A stretch of DNA of 64,000 nt from Treponema sp. Lineage in GTDB: Bacteria > Spirochaetota > Spirochaetia > Treponematales > Treponemataceae. The notes below the pieces were generated by a model. That model searched no databases, was not told the DNA's origin, and saw only the letters and a list, made by a program, of their open reading frames with translations. Position 1 is the first letter of the stretch; every line of letters begins with the position of its first letter. Below, piece after piece: positions 7,675 through 17,300 of this stretch. A program made the translations under genes and the position numbers. The DNA lies in NCBI RefSeq assembly GCF_024696245.1, contig NZ_JAILGZ010000006.1:51282-115281 (forward strand), read 5' to 3'.

Positions 7675-10600
7675 ATGGTGAATTCTAATTCAGTAATGAT
7701 AGATAGAGCTAAATCCGCTGTTCTTGCCCGAGACTACAATACAGCATCAAGAATTTATACCACTATGCTTAAGGATGATCCTGAAAACGTAGGCCTGCTT
7801 AAAAACCTGGCAGAAATGTATGTTAAAAGTGGTCAGGATGCCCAGGCTCTTGAAGTTTTTAACCGGATAATCATTCTTCGTCCTGATAATGTAAATGCCC
7901 TTAACAATATGGGTGCCATTTACAGAAGAATGAAGCGTTATGAAGAATCAATTGCCGTTCTTGAAAAAGCAATTATCGTAGACGAAAACAATACACAGAT
8001 TTTTTACAACATGGGCTTTACCTACAAGCTTATGGGAATGAACGAAGAAGCCATTTCATGTTTTAAAAAAGTTGTAAATGAAAACCCTCAGGATGTTCTT
8101 GCCCTTAATCATATAGGTGCTGTTTATGCTGCAGAAAATAAAAATGAAGAAGCAATTTCCTGGTACCTTAAGGGATTAAAGATAGATCCTAATCATCCTG
8201 TCCTTCACCTTAATCTTGCAGACAGCTACAGTAAGATTGGTAAATATAATCTTGCAGAAACCCAGTATGAAATGGCCCTTAAAACAAAGCCGGGCTGGAT
8301 AGATGCAGTTGATTCCTATGCAGACATGCTTCTTACAAAAAACAGAACAAAAGAAGCAGGCCAGATGGTAAAAAATGCCATAGACCTTAATCCTAAAAAT
8401 GTAGACATGCATACTAAAATGGGAAAGGTTTTATATAAGCAGAATGAATATGATGGGGCAGAAAAGGAATTTAAAACCGCCCTTAATTATGACCCTGACA
8501 ATGTAAAGGCTCTTTCTGCCCTTGCTGATAATTATGAAGTCACAGGAAAAAATGAAGAAGCCATTCACACAATGGAACATCTTGAACGCCTTGAACCTGA
8601 AAATTCAAATGTTCAGCATCAGTACGCATCAATTCTTTTAAGTGCAAACAAAATTGATGATGCCAGTAAAAAAATCCAGAAACTGTGGAATGAAAATCCT
8701 GAAGATGCAAAGACCCTTAATCTTCTGAGCCAGTATTACATCTGTAAGGATGAAGAAGAAAAAGCCCTTCAGTGCCTTAAGAAAATAAGCGAAAAGGAAC
8801 CTGAGTACAGTGACTTTTATAAAGACTGTGCAAAGAGATTTTCTCAGGTAGGTAATCTTGATAAGGCAGAAAAATACTACAAAAAGTTTAATGAAAAAAA
8901 TCCGGAAGATACTCAGGTATTAAAGAATCTGGCAGAAACTTCAGAAAAGCTTGGTAATCTTGCAGATTCCTATGAGTATTACAGGCAGATTGGAGAACTT
9001 GATAAAGACAGTAAGACTGCAAAAAAAGGCATTGAGCATATAAATGACAAAATGCTTTTAGAAAAGAAAAATGAACAGCAGGAAGAAAAGTCAGAAGACT
9101 TTATTAATTCAGAAATTGCTTCTGTAGAGCCTTCCCCAGAAAAAGAAGAAATAGGTGCAGAATTTGTAAAGGAAGACTCTTCTAAAGAAGAAAGGAAACT
9201 TACGCCGGAAGAAGAATTCAGAAACCGTCAGCCCTATGATTTTGAAAAACTTACCGACGATACTTCTTCTGCAGAAGATATATTTGATTCAGGTAAACTT
9301 GATCAGGAAATCCTTGCTGACAATACGGATAAATACGAAGACCGTCTTGATGCTCTTGAAGATGAGGATGATGAAGATTTCTTTGCCAATAATTCCTTTG
9401 GTTCAGATTCAATAAAGGGACCATCTGAAGACAATATGGATAACATGTTTTCTCCGGAAGACATTACTCCTCATAAAAAGAATGATTCTCCATTTGAATT
9501 AAGTGACGGCATGGATGACTTTCAGAATGATTATCCTCCAAAGAGGGACAATGAACAAAATCCTTATGCCAGTCAGCGTCCTCAGCGTCCTCAGCCTCAG
9601 AATGATCCTTACAGGGAAGATCCATATAGAGATAATCCTTACCAGCAGCCAAAGGAAGATGCCTATGCTCCTCCACCTCCACAGCCACAGCCACAGCCTC
9701 CTCAGCCACAGCCACAGGAGCCTTCTTATTCTCCTCAGGATGAACTTTTTAACCAGAAAAGAAACGAAGAACTCCAGAAACTTCAGGACCTTGCAAAGGA
9801 ACTTCAGGATGCCAGGGACCAGCTTGCTCGTCAGCAGAAAGAGAACAAGGATCAGGAAATGGAACGTCTTCAAAAATATGAAGATGAACAGAATGCAAAG
9901 CGTAATGAAGAATTAAAAAAACTTCAGGATCTTGCAAAAGAACTTCAGGATGCCCGCCAGCAGCTTAAGGATGCAGCAGAAAAGAAAAACGAAGATGCTC
10001 TTCAGAGTCAGCAGCCATCAAAAGCTGAGCAAGTAATGCCGGAAGCTGATGAAGAAAAATATAATCCTCAATCAGACATGGAGAGTCAGCCGGAAGAAGA
10101 CTATAATCCTCAGCCTGATAATAAAAACCTTCCTCCTTACATGAGGGATGATAGTGAAGATGAAGATACCATCCGGAACATGGATGATGATTTAATGCCT
10201 GCAGATGATGAAGATTCTGCAGATAAGGGACCTGTCTTTACTGCAGATGACAGTCCTGCTCATGAAGATGCAGCTGATTTAAGTCAGGAAGTTGAACCTT
10301 TGTTCAGCGAAGACGAACTTGAAGATGCAGCAGATGAGTTTGATTACAACCAGTCCCAGCCTCATGATAAAGGACCGGATTATGATTCTGCAGATGACCT
10401 TATTGATGATGAAGATCTTTTAAAGCAAAGCGGTTCTCCTGATTCAATCATGTCTGACAATGACATGGAGGATGCTCCTTATGAAGAACCTATGTTTGAC
10501 AGTGAAGATCAGATGAAGGATGCCTATGACATGATGCAGGAAGATCCTGATGAAAAGTCACTGGAAGAAGTTCCTCCTGCAGAAGATGCTGCTGATTTTA

Positions 10601-11337
10601 TGGATGAAGATATAGCAGGAGATTCTCTTCCTGAATCTGAAACTGCAGCAGATGTAAATGCCGATGATACAGACGTAAATGCAGAAAACGCAGATGTAAA
10701 CGCAGAAGATTCTGCCGGTCAGACTGCAGGTGGAGAAGGTGAATCAGAAACTTCTGCTGATATAAATCCTGAAGATTCCCCTGCTGATGATATTGATTCC
10801 ATGGCTCATCAGATTGCATCAGAAGCGTCAGAGGATAATGACGATGAAGAACTGGACTGGCCTGCAATTACTCCTGAAGAACTTGCCTTTGCAGAAAGTC
10901 AGCCTGCTGTCCGTCCGGAAGAAGATCCTTATGAAATGGCAGCAGATACTATCCGTAAAGTTGTAGATGAACTTACAGAGTACGAAACTTCACAAAAGTT
11001 CAGCCTTACAAGCAAGCTCTTCCAGAACCTTAAGGCTTTCTCACAGTTTTTGCCTGATGGTAAATCAGATGCCTTCTTAAGAAGCCGTACAAACCTTCAG
11101 CTTGAATTTATTATTGCCCGCCGTAGTGGAAAGCGTGGTCTTCTTGCTCAGGCAAGTGCCATTCGTGATCAGCTTGGTGATGATGATATTTCCGGCGTTA
11201 ACTTTGATAAGAAAAAGCTTGCGCTCACCCTCCTTAATTCCATGCTTCCTCTGGTCTATGAACTTCCTGACAAGGAAAAGGCCGGAAAGCTGGAAAAAGA
11301 AGTTGAGCGCATGTTTGAAAAGATTACAAATACATGA
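7675..11337 (+). CDS. Large TPR protein with acidic, low-complexity linker
   Basis: A 1220-aa cytoplasmic-looking protein without a signal peptide. Residues 1 to about 460 are consecutive TPR units ('ALNNMGAIYRRMKRYEESIAVLEKAI', 'VLHLNLADSYSKIGKYNLAETQYEMAL'). About 600 residues of Asp/Glu/Ser-rich sequence follow. Within these is a Pro/Gln run (PQPQPQ) and a duplicated 23-residue coiled coil (KRNEELQKLQDLAKELQDAR). A folded C-terminal domain of about 130 residues begins near 'YEMAADTIRKVVDELTEY'. TTGGAG precedes the ATG. A scaffold role is plausible from the layout; I do not recognise a characterised homologue. The 3' end overlaps the convergent peptidase gene by 14 nt. Confidence 0.8.
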   Translation: MVNSNSVMIDRAKSAVLARDYNTASRIYTTMLKDDPENVGLLKNLAEMYVKSGQDAQALEVFNRIIILRPDNVNALNNMGAIYRRMKRYEESIAVLEKAIIVDENNTQIFYNMGFTYKLMGMNEEAISCFKKVVNENPQDVLALNHIGAVYAAENKNEEAISWYLKGLKIDPNHPVLHLNLADSYSKIGKYNLAETQYEMALKTKPGWIDAVDSYADMLLTKNRTKEAGQMVKNAIDLNPKNVDMHTKMGKVLYKQNEYDGAEKEFKTALNYDPDNVKALSALADNYEVTGKNEEAIHTMEHLERLEPENSNVQHQYASILLSANKIDDASKKIQKLWNENPEDAKTLNLLSQYYICKDEEEKALQCLKKISEKEPEYSDFYKDCAKRFSQVGNLDKAEKYYKKFNEKNPEDTQVLKNLAETSEKLGNLADSYEYYRQIGELDKDSKTAKKGIEHINDKMLLEKKNEQQEEKSEDFINSEIASVEPSPEKEEIGAEFVKEDSSKEERKLTPEEEFRNRQPYDFEKLTDDTSSAEDIFDSGKLDQEILADNTDKYEDRLDALEDEDDEDFFANNSFGSDSIKGPSEDNMDNMFSPEDITPHKKNDSPFELSDGMDDFQNDYPPKRDNEQNPYASQRPQRPQPQNDPYREDPYRDNPYQQPKEDAYAPPPPQPQPQPPQPQPQEPSYSPQDELFNQKRNEELQKLQDLAKELQDARDQLARQQKENKDQEMERLQKYEDEQNAKRNEELKKLQDLAKELQDARQQLKDAAEKKNEDALQSQQPSKAEQVMPEADEEKYNPQSDMESQPEEDYNPQPDNKNLPPYMRDDSEDEDTIRNMDDDLMPADDEDSADKGPVFTADDSPAHEDAADLSQEVEPLFSEDELEDAADEFDYNQSQPHDKGPDYDSADDLIDDEDLLKQSGSPDSIMSDNDMEDAPYEEPMFDSEDQMKDAYDMMQEDPDEKSLEEVPPAEDAADFMDEDIAGDSLPESETAADVNADDTDVNAENADVNAEDSAGQTAGGEGESETSADINPEDSPADDIDSMAHQIASEASEDNDDEELDWPAITPEELAFAESQPAVRPEEDPYEMAADTIRKVVDELTEYETSQKFSLTSKLFQNLKAFSQFLPDGKSDAFLRSRTNLQLEFIIARRSGKRGLLAQASAIRDQLGDDDISGVNFDKKKLALTLLNSMLPLVYELPDKEKAGKLEKEVERMFEKITNT
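9757..9966 (+). repeat. Internal 69-bp coding duplication (coiled coil)
   Basis: Two near-identical 69-bp segments (9757-9825 and 9898-9966) encode KRNEELQ/KKLQDLAKELQDAR with only a few changes. They are separated by 72 nt. They lie just after a CCACAG-type repeat (about 9665-9720) that encodes Pro-Gln pairs. This is tandem expansion inside the linker of the 7675 gene. Confidence 0.8.
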
Positions 11338-12469
11338 TTCTTGAACGGGTAAGGAGCTCGTTTGAAGTGGCAGTTATAAGTACGTCATTTTCAAGACGGG
11401 TTCCCCCAAGTTCAGGATCGTAAAGACCAGGTTCCAGAGTAATGATATTGCCTGGTACAAATACCTTGTCTTCTGCAGCCCTCATGCTGATAAATGGAGC
11501 TTCATGAATTTCAAGACCTGTCCCGTGGCCAAGACCATGGGGCATTTTTTTGCCTGCAGCTGCAAAAATCTCATCTGCCTTACGGGCAGCATCTATGATT
11601 TTTTTACCAGGCATGTAAAGCTTGCGGCATTCATCAGCAGCAGTCTGTACAAGTTCAAGAAGTTTTTCCTGTTCTTTTTCAAGAGGACCCCTTGCTACAG
11701 TTATAGTACAGTCAGAAGCGTAACCTTCATAGCAGACACCATAATCAAGAATACTTAAACCTTTGCTTCCCCAGCTTCCACCTGTATATCCAGGGAAGGC
11801 ATGAATTGCAAAGGAGCGGGATGGACCTGCTGATAAAGTATCAAAGCTAGTTCTTTCTGCTCCTTCCTGTCTAAGGTAGCCTTCTGCAAAAAGTGCCACA
11901 TCTGCTTCTGTAAGGGCTTTACCGCTTTTAAGCATTTTTTCTATTTCGTCAGTCATGGCATCTGTAATAGAGCAGGCTTTACGGGTACACTGAATCTCGT
12001 ATTCATCTTTAACGGCCCTGCATTCTTCTACAAAGTCATGTACGGAATTTTCACTGCAGAAAACATCCCAGTCTTTAATTTCATTTTTGAATTTAAGGAA
12101 TTCTACATGAGTTGTTACATCTGGAAGAGCCAGCCTTTTTTCTGAAGAAGCCCCTGTAAAGTCTCCGTCAAACTGAGCCAGAATTGCCTTTACACTGGTA
12201 AGGTAATCCCTTTCAAAATCTGTGTATGGAATAACCCTGTCTGCGTGGGCTTTCTGAGAAGCAAGGTTTACATCCCATGGAATAAGAACAGCTTGGCCCT
12301 TTGAATGAAGTACAAGTACTGCATCATTAGGGTGACCGGTAAGATATCTTACGGAAACATCCCTGCCGTCTTCACTGTCATGAAAAACAGCAGCTGCAAT
12401 GTCATGTTCTTTCATCCAGGCATAAACCTTCTGCCTGCGTGCCTTAAAAATTGAATCTAAATCTGTCAT
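11324..12469 (-). CDS. M24-family aminopeptidase (Xaa-Pro peptidase type)
   Basis: A 381-aa creatinase/prolidase-like protein. The C-terminal pita-bread domain carries the five metal ligands: the two aspartates in 'LDYGVCYEGYASDCTITVARG', the histidine in 'HGLGHGTGLEIHEAPF', and glutamates in 'TLEPGLYDPELGG' and 'TRLENDVLIT'. The N-terminal half is the usual creatinase-N domain. Such enzymes remove N-terminal residues next to proline, or hydrolyse X-Pro dipeptides; the exact specificity cannot be read here. AGAGG lies 7 nt before the ATG. The gene follows murJ by 24 nt in the same direction, so the two are probably co-transcribed. Confidence 0.88.
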   Translation of the reverse strand: MTDLDSIFKARRQKVYAWMKEHDIAAAVFHDSEDGRDVSVRYLTGHPNDAVLVLHSKGQAVLIPWDVNLASQKAHADRVIPYTDFERDYLTSVKAILAQFDGDFTGASSEKRLALPDVTTHVEFLKFKNEIKDWDVFCSENSVHDFVEECRAVKDEYEIQCTRKACSITDAMTDEIEKMLKSGKALTEADVALFAEGYLRQEGAERTSFDTLSAGPSRSFAIHAFPGYTGGSWGSKGLSILDYGVCYEGYASDCTITVARGPLEKEQEKLLELVQTAADECRKLYMPGKKIIDAARKADEIFAAAGKKMPHGLGHGTGLEIHEAPFISMRAAEDKVFVPGNIITLEPGLYDPELGGTRLENDVLITATSNELLTRSRIMYL

Positions 12470-12493
12470 ATAAAAACCTCTTTATAATTATTT

Positions 12494-14113
12494 TTATCTT
12501 CGTCTTATTTTTGAAAGGGCTGCCTTTAATATTGAATCCTTTGTAATTACAAGAAGGAAAATTCCACAGAAGGCAAATACTGCTACGCTGATTGCTACAG
12601 GAAAACCTGCAGAAATAAAACGTCCGTGTCCTGCAAAAATATCCAGAAGTTTATTCTTAAAAAGAATAAGTGGAATTATTGAAAGACCGGAGAAAAGAGC
12701 AATCTTAACTGCATAAAGAATACTGCCGCCTATTATTTTTTTAGTTTCGATAAAAGCATTTTTCCTGAAGAAAATAAAAAGCATAACTGTGTTTACAAAA
12801 CTTGCAGCCGTAAGGGCAAAGGCAATTCCCTTTCCTTCATATTTATTCACCAGAAGTGAAGCAAGAAGAATGTTTACTCCAAAATTAATAAGCCCTGCCA
12901 GGGTAGGACTTTTTGTATCGGACTGGGCATAAAAAGCTGGTCCTAAAATTCTGTTAAGGGCAATAAATAAAAGTCCTGCTATATGAAAATGAAATACTGC
13001 TGTGGTTTGTTTAATGGAAGAGGCATCAAATTTTCCGGAAGCATAAACTAAAGTAATAAGGGAATCTCCCATAACTATTCCGTAAAAAGTAATTGGAATG
13101 GAAATAAGGGTCATTATTTTGATTGCAGCAGCCAGCATTGAATTAAAATCTGCCCACAGCTGTTTTTTTACAAAGCCGGTAAGGTCAGGAAGAATAACTG
13201 TACCAATGGTTACGGCACAAATACCCAGAATAAGTTCCTGAAGCCTGAGGGAATACTGCAGGGAAGATACAACACCGGTCCCTGCTCTTGTTGCCAGGGC
13301 AGAAGAAACCAGGTCATTTACCTGATAACCTGCCATTCCGATAATTGTAGGTCCTATTAATAAAAGAACTTTTTTTGTTCCAGGATTAGTAAAGGCATTT
13401 TTAAGTGAAGTAAAGCTGATCTTCCAGCCGTTTTTTAATACAAAAGGCAGCTGAAAAAGACACTGTACGCTTCCTCCGCTTATTACACCAATTGCCATGG
13501 CCCTTGCAGGATTTTTTGTAAGGGGAGCAAGCAGGTAGGTGGCAGTAATTACAATTGAATTAAAGAGAATAGGTGTAAAGCCTGAAGGAGAAAAAATCTT
13601 AAGGCCGTTAAGTATTCCCTGAAAAAATGCAGCTATTGAAATTACCACCAGGTAAGGAAACATTATACGGGTAAGGACAGCAGCTTCACTTATAGCTGAC
13701 TGGTTTTTGTAAAATATACGGAGAATCCATGGTGTAAAAATCATTCCCAGGGTTACAAAAAGCACTGTAGAGAAAGTTACCAGTGTAAAGGTTGAATTAA
13801 TGAACTGCTGGGTTCTTTTTTTACCGTCTTCCCCTGATTCTTCTTCAAGATAGCCCTTAAAGGTTGGAATAAAGGCTACGGAAACAGAGTTTTCTGCAAA
13901 AAGACGCCTGAAAAGGTTAGGTATCATAAAGGCATTTGTAAATGCGTCAGAAAGACTGCTTGTTCCTAAAAAGCGGGATTTTGTCATTTCCCTTATAAGT
14001 CCCAGGACTCTGGAAATTAATGTAAGAAGTGAAAGGGATAAGCCCTTTGAAAGAAGTGACCGGGATTTTTTCTTTTCTGTCTGAACAGAAGCTTTGTCAT
14101 CATTATTGCTCAT
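12494..14113 (-). CDS. murJ: Lipid II flippase MurJ
   Basis: A 539-aa polytopic membrane protein of the MviN/MurJ family, which flips lipid II across the inner membrane for peptidoglycan synthesis. The N-terminal signature is clear: 'SRVLGLIREMTKSRFLG' followed by 'DAFTNAFMIPNLFRRLFAENSVSVAFIPTF'. About 14 hydrophobic helices follow, close to the family norm. The first 25 residues are a polar Lys/Ser-rich extension. There is no Shine-Dalgarno. TATACT ends 6 nt before the ATG, which points to a leaderless mRNA. The M24 peptidase gene lies 24 nt downstream. Confidence 0.95.
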   Translation of the reverse strand: MSNNDDKASVQTEKKKSRSLLSKGLSLSLLTLISRVLGLIREMTKSRFLGTSSLSDAFTNAFMIPNLFRRLFAENSVSVAFIPTFKGYLEEESGEDGKKRTQQFINSTFTLVTFSTVLFVTLGMIFTPWILRIFYKNQSAISEAAVLTRIMFPYLVVISIAAFFQGILNGLKIFSPSGFTPILFNSIVITATYLLAPLTKNPARAMAIGVISGGSVQCLFQLPFVLKNGWKISFTSLKNAFTNPGTKKVLLLIGPTIIGMAGYQVNDLVSSALATRAGTGVVSSLQYSLRLQELILGICAVTIGTVILPDLTGFVKKQLWADFNSMLAAAIKIMTLISIPITFYGIVMGDSLITLVYASGKFDASSIKQTTAVFHFHIAGLLFIALNRILGPAFYAQSDTKSPTLAGLINFGVNILLASLLVNKYEGKGIAFALTAASFVNTVMLFIFFRKNAFIETKKIIGGSILYAVKIALFSGLSIIPLILFKNKLLDIFAGHGRFISAGFPVAISVAVFAFCGIFLLVITKDSILKAALSKIRRR

Positions 14114-14119
14114 GGAATG

Positions 14120-14148
14120 AGTATAAAACTTTGATAATATTTTATAAA
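14120..14148 (-). promoter_or_regulatory. Putative murJ promoter, leaderless arrangement
   Basis: On the minus strand TTTATA, 17 nt and TATACT form a plausible vegetative promoter. The -10 ends 6 nt before the murJ ATG and leaves no room for a ribosome binding site. Confidence 0.45.
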
Positions 14149-14256
14149 GTGGACAGCTTTTTATCTTCTATATTATAAGCCGTGAACTGCCTGTTTCCTG
14201 TAAAGAGCCTTAAAATCTGCTTAAAAAGCTAAACTTTAAGACAAAATTTCATTCTC

Positions 14257-14278
14257 ATTAAAACCCTTGAGTTTTAAT
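14257..14278. promoter_or_regulatory. Inverted repeat, candidate operator
   Basis: ATTAAAAC and GTTTTAAT form perfect 8-bp arms around a 6-bp spacer in the murJ/activase intergenic region (14114-14396, 283 nt). The element lies about 24 nt before the TTGACT promoter candidate of the activase gene. It has no T-tract, so it looks more like a protein site than a terminator. I see no RNA gene in the rest of the region. Confidence 0.35.
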
Positions 14279-14301
14279 CAGATTCTTTATAAACTTGTAC
14301 A

Positions 14302-14329
14302 TTGACTATGTTGTGGCTGTTTAAATAAT
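14302..14329 (+). promoter_or_regulatory. Putative promoter of the activase gene
   Basis: TTGACT, a 16-nt spacer and AATAAT give a reasonable vegetative promoter. The start codon lies about 67 nt downstream. The intervening leader ends in a TGGAG ribosome binding site. Confidence 0.45.
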
Positions 14330-14396
14330 GGCAGCACTTTCATTTGTTGAAGATTAGTTTATTCTATAAATATGCCTTTTTGTGGAGATTTTTTGT

Positions 14397-17300
14397 ATGG
14401 AGAATTCACAGCTTAACGTTTCGTCCATGACACCTGTAGTAAAACCAGTACGCATGGGTATTGACGTTGGTTCAACAACCGTAAAAGTAGTAATTTTAGG
14501 AGATAATGACGAGCTCTTGTACGGGGCTTATGAAAGACACCGTGCTGATATCAGAAACACAATCATTCAGGTTGTAAACAATGCCTTTGATACTGTTATA
14601 AGTAAATTCCCTGCCGGAGAAAAGCAGACTGTTAGTGTAAAGGTAACAGGTTCCGGAGGATTTTCAGTATCCCAGTGGCTTAACATTCCTTTTATTCAGG
14701 AAGTAGTAGCTGCTACAACTGCAGTAAAAAAGATTATTCCTCAGACAGATGTTGTAATTGAACTTGGTGGTGAAGACGCCAAAATTACATATTTTAAGGG
14801 TGGTGTAGAGCAGCGCATGAATGGTACCTGTGCCGGTGGTACAGGAGCCTTTATTGACCAGATGGCAGCCCTTCTTGAAACAGATGCTTCCGGCCTTAAT
14901 GAACTTGCCCGTGGAGCAACTACAATTTATCCTATTGCAGCCCGCTGTGGTGTATTTGCCAAGACAGACGTACAGCCTCTTATTAACGAGGGTGCCCGCC
15001 GTGAAGATATTGCAGCTTCCATTTTTCAGGCTGTAGTATCCCAGACTATTTCAGGACTTGCCTGCGGTAAGCCTATCCGCGGTCACGTTGCCTTCCTTGG
15101 TGGACCTCTTCACTTTCTTGATCAGCTCCGCCAGCGCTTTATCGTAACCCTTAAGCTTACAGAAGAAGAAACTATTGTTCCTGATAACAGCCAGCTTTTT
15201 GTTGCCAGCGGTGCAGCATATTCAGCAGAAAGAACTGTAAGATGCCTTAATCCTCAGGAAAAACAGAGGACTTTCCCTACAATTGCAGAATTCCGTGATA
15301 GCCTTTCAAACCTTGTAGGGGCAGAAATGCAGGAAGTTCAGCGTCTTGAACCTCTTTTTAATACTCAGGAAGAAATTGACGAGTTCAACAAGCGTCACTC
15401 TACAGAAAAAGCCCTTACCGGCAAGCTTGAAGAGACAAAAGGTCCTGTATTCCTTGGCCTTGATGCCGGTTCTACTACAACAAAGGCCGTTCTTACAGAT
15501 ACAAAGGGACGTATTCTCTGGAGATTCTATGACGTTAATGCCGGAAACCCTGTAGACCTTGCAGTCCGCGTACTTAAAGACCTTTATAAGATTCTTCCAA
15601 AGGATGTATATATTGCCCGTGCAGTTTCTACCGGTTATGGAGAAGCTCTTTTCCAGGCCGCTTTAGGTGTAGATGCAGGCGAAGTAGAAACAATTACCCA
15701 TTACCGTGCAGCTGATTTCTTTGTTCCTGGTGTTGAATTCCTCCTTGATATTGGTGGACAGGACATGAAGTGTCTTCGTATGAAGGACGGTGCCATTGTT
15801 TCAATTCAGCTTAATGAAGCCTGTTCCGCAGGTTGTGGTTCCTTCCTTGATAACTTTGCCCATACAATGGGTATGAATGTAAGGGACTTCAGTAAAATAG
15901 CCCTTCTTGCCAAAAAGCCTGTAGACCTTGGTACCCGCTGTACTGTATTTATGAACAGCCGTGTAAAGCAGGCCCAGAAGGAAGGTGCAGAAGTTGCTGA
16001 TATTTCTGCCGGACTTTCTTATTCCGTTATTAAAAATGCCCTCTTTAAGGTAATTAAGCTTAGAAAGGCTTCAGATATTGGTTCCAAGGTAGTTGTTCAG
16101 GGTGGTACCTTTAATAACGATGCAGTTCTCCGTGCTTTTGAAAAGATTGCAGGAGTAAATGTATTTCGTCCTGATGTTGCCGGCCTTATGGGTGCCTATG
16201 GTTCTGCCCTTATAGCCCAGGACCAGTGGGAAGATCTCCGTCGTCCTAAGCCGGATGATCCTGACCAGACACCAAAATTCGTTAAGTCAAATATTGCAAA
16301 TCTTGAACAGCTTGAAAGCTTTAAGGTAGACCTGGAACTCCGCCGCTGCGGTAAGTGTTCAAATAACTGTCTCCTTACTATTAATACCTTCTCTACAGAC
16401 GGAGATGAAGGTTCTTCTACCCGTGCAGTACGCAAGTTCATTACAGGAAACCGTTGTGAACGTGGTGCTGAACTTGATGAAGACAAGTCAAAGGTTGTAG
16501 ATGCCAGCAACAAGGCAAATACCCTTACTTCTGACGATGATGACAACAAGAATCTTCCAAACCTCTTTGAATGGAAGTACAAGAGACTCTTCCACTATGT
16601 TCCTCTTCGTCCTGAAGAAGCAACAATGGGTGATGTAGGTATTCCACGTGTACTTAATATGTACGAAAATTACCCTCTCTGGTTTACTTTCTTTACAAAA
16701 CTTGGATTCAGGGTTCGTCTTTCTCCACGTTCCAGCCGTGCAGTTTACGAAAAGGGTCTTGAAACAATTCCATCTGAATCTGTATGTTACCCTGGAAAGA
16801 TTTCCCATGGTCATGTAGAAAGTCTCCTTAAATCAGGAGTTAAATTTATATTCTATCCTTGTGCTCCTTACGAAACCAAGGAAGATTCCGGGGCAGGCAA
16901 CCACTATAACTGTCCTATCGTTACAAGTTATCCTGAAGTTCTCCGCAACAATATTGATGCCCTCCGTCAGGATTCCAGCATAACCTTCCTTAATCCTTTC
17001 CTCCCTATCTATGACGAAAAGCGTCTTGGTGAGCGTCTTTACGAAGTACTTAAGCCTCACTTTAAGAACCTTACTTATGATCAGGTAAAGGATGCGGTAC
17101 ATGCCGGCTGGCTTGAACAGGAAAAATTCCGCCATGATGTACAGGAAAAAGGTGAAGAAACTCTTGAAGAAATCATCCGCCGTGGTGCAAATGGTGTAGT
17201 TCTTGCAGGACGTCCATATCACCTTGATCCGGAAATCAACCATGGTATTCCGGAAATGATTAACGGTCTTGGCCTTGCAGTATTTACAGAAGATTCTGTA

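Noticed and set aside
9499-9937. Several short Leu/Trp/Arg-rich minus-strand ORFs
   Set aside because: They are antisense readings of the Pro/Gln repeat in the TPR gene.
11324-11375. Possible terminator hairpin at the overlap of the TPR and M24 genes
   Set aside because: The best stem (AACG/CGTT) is too short and lacks a T-tract.
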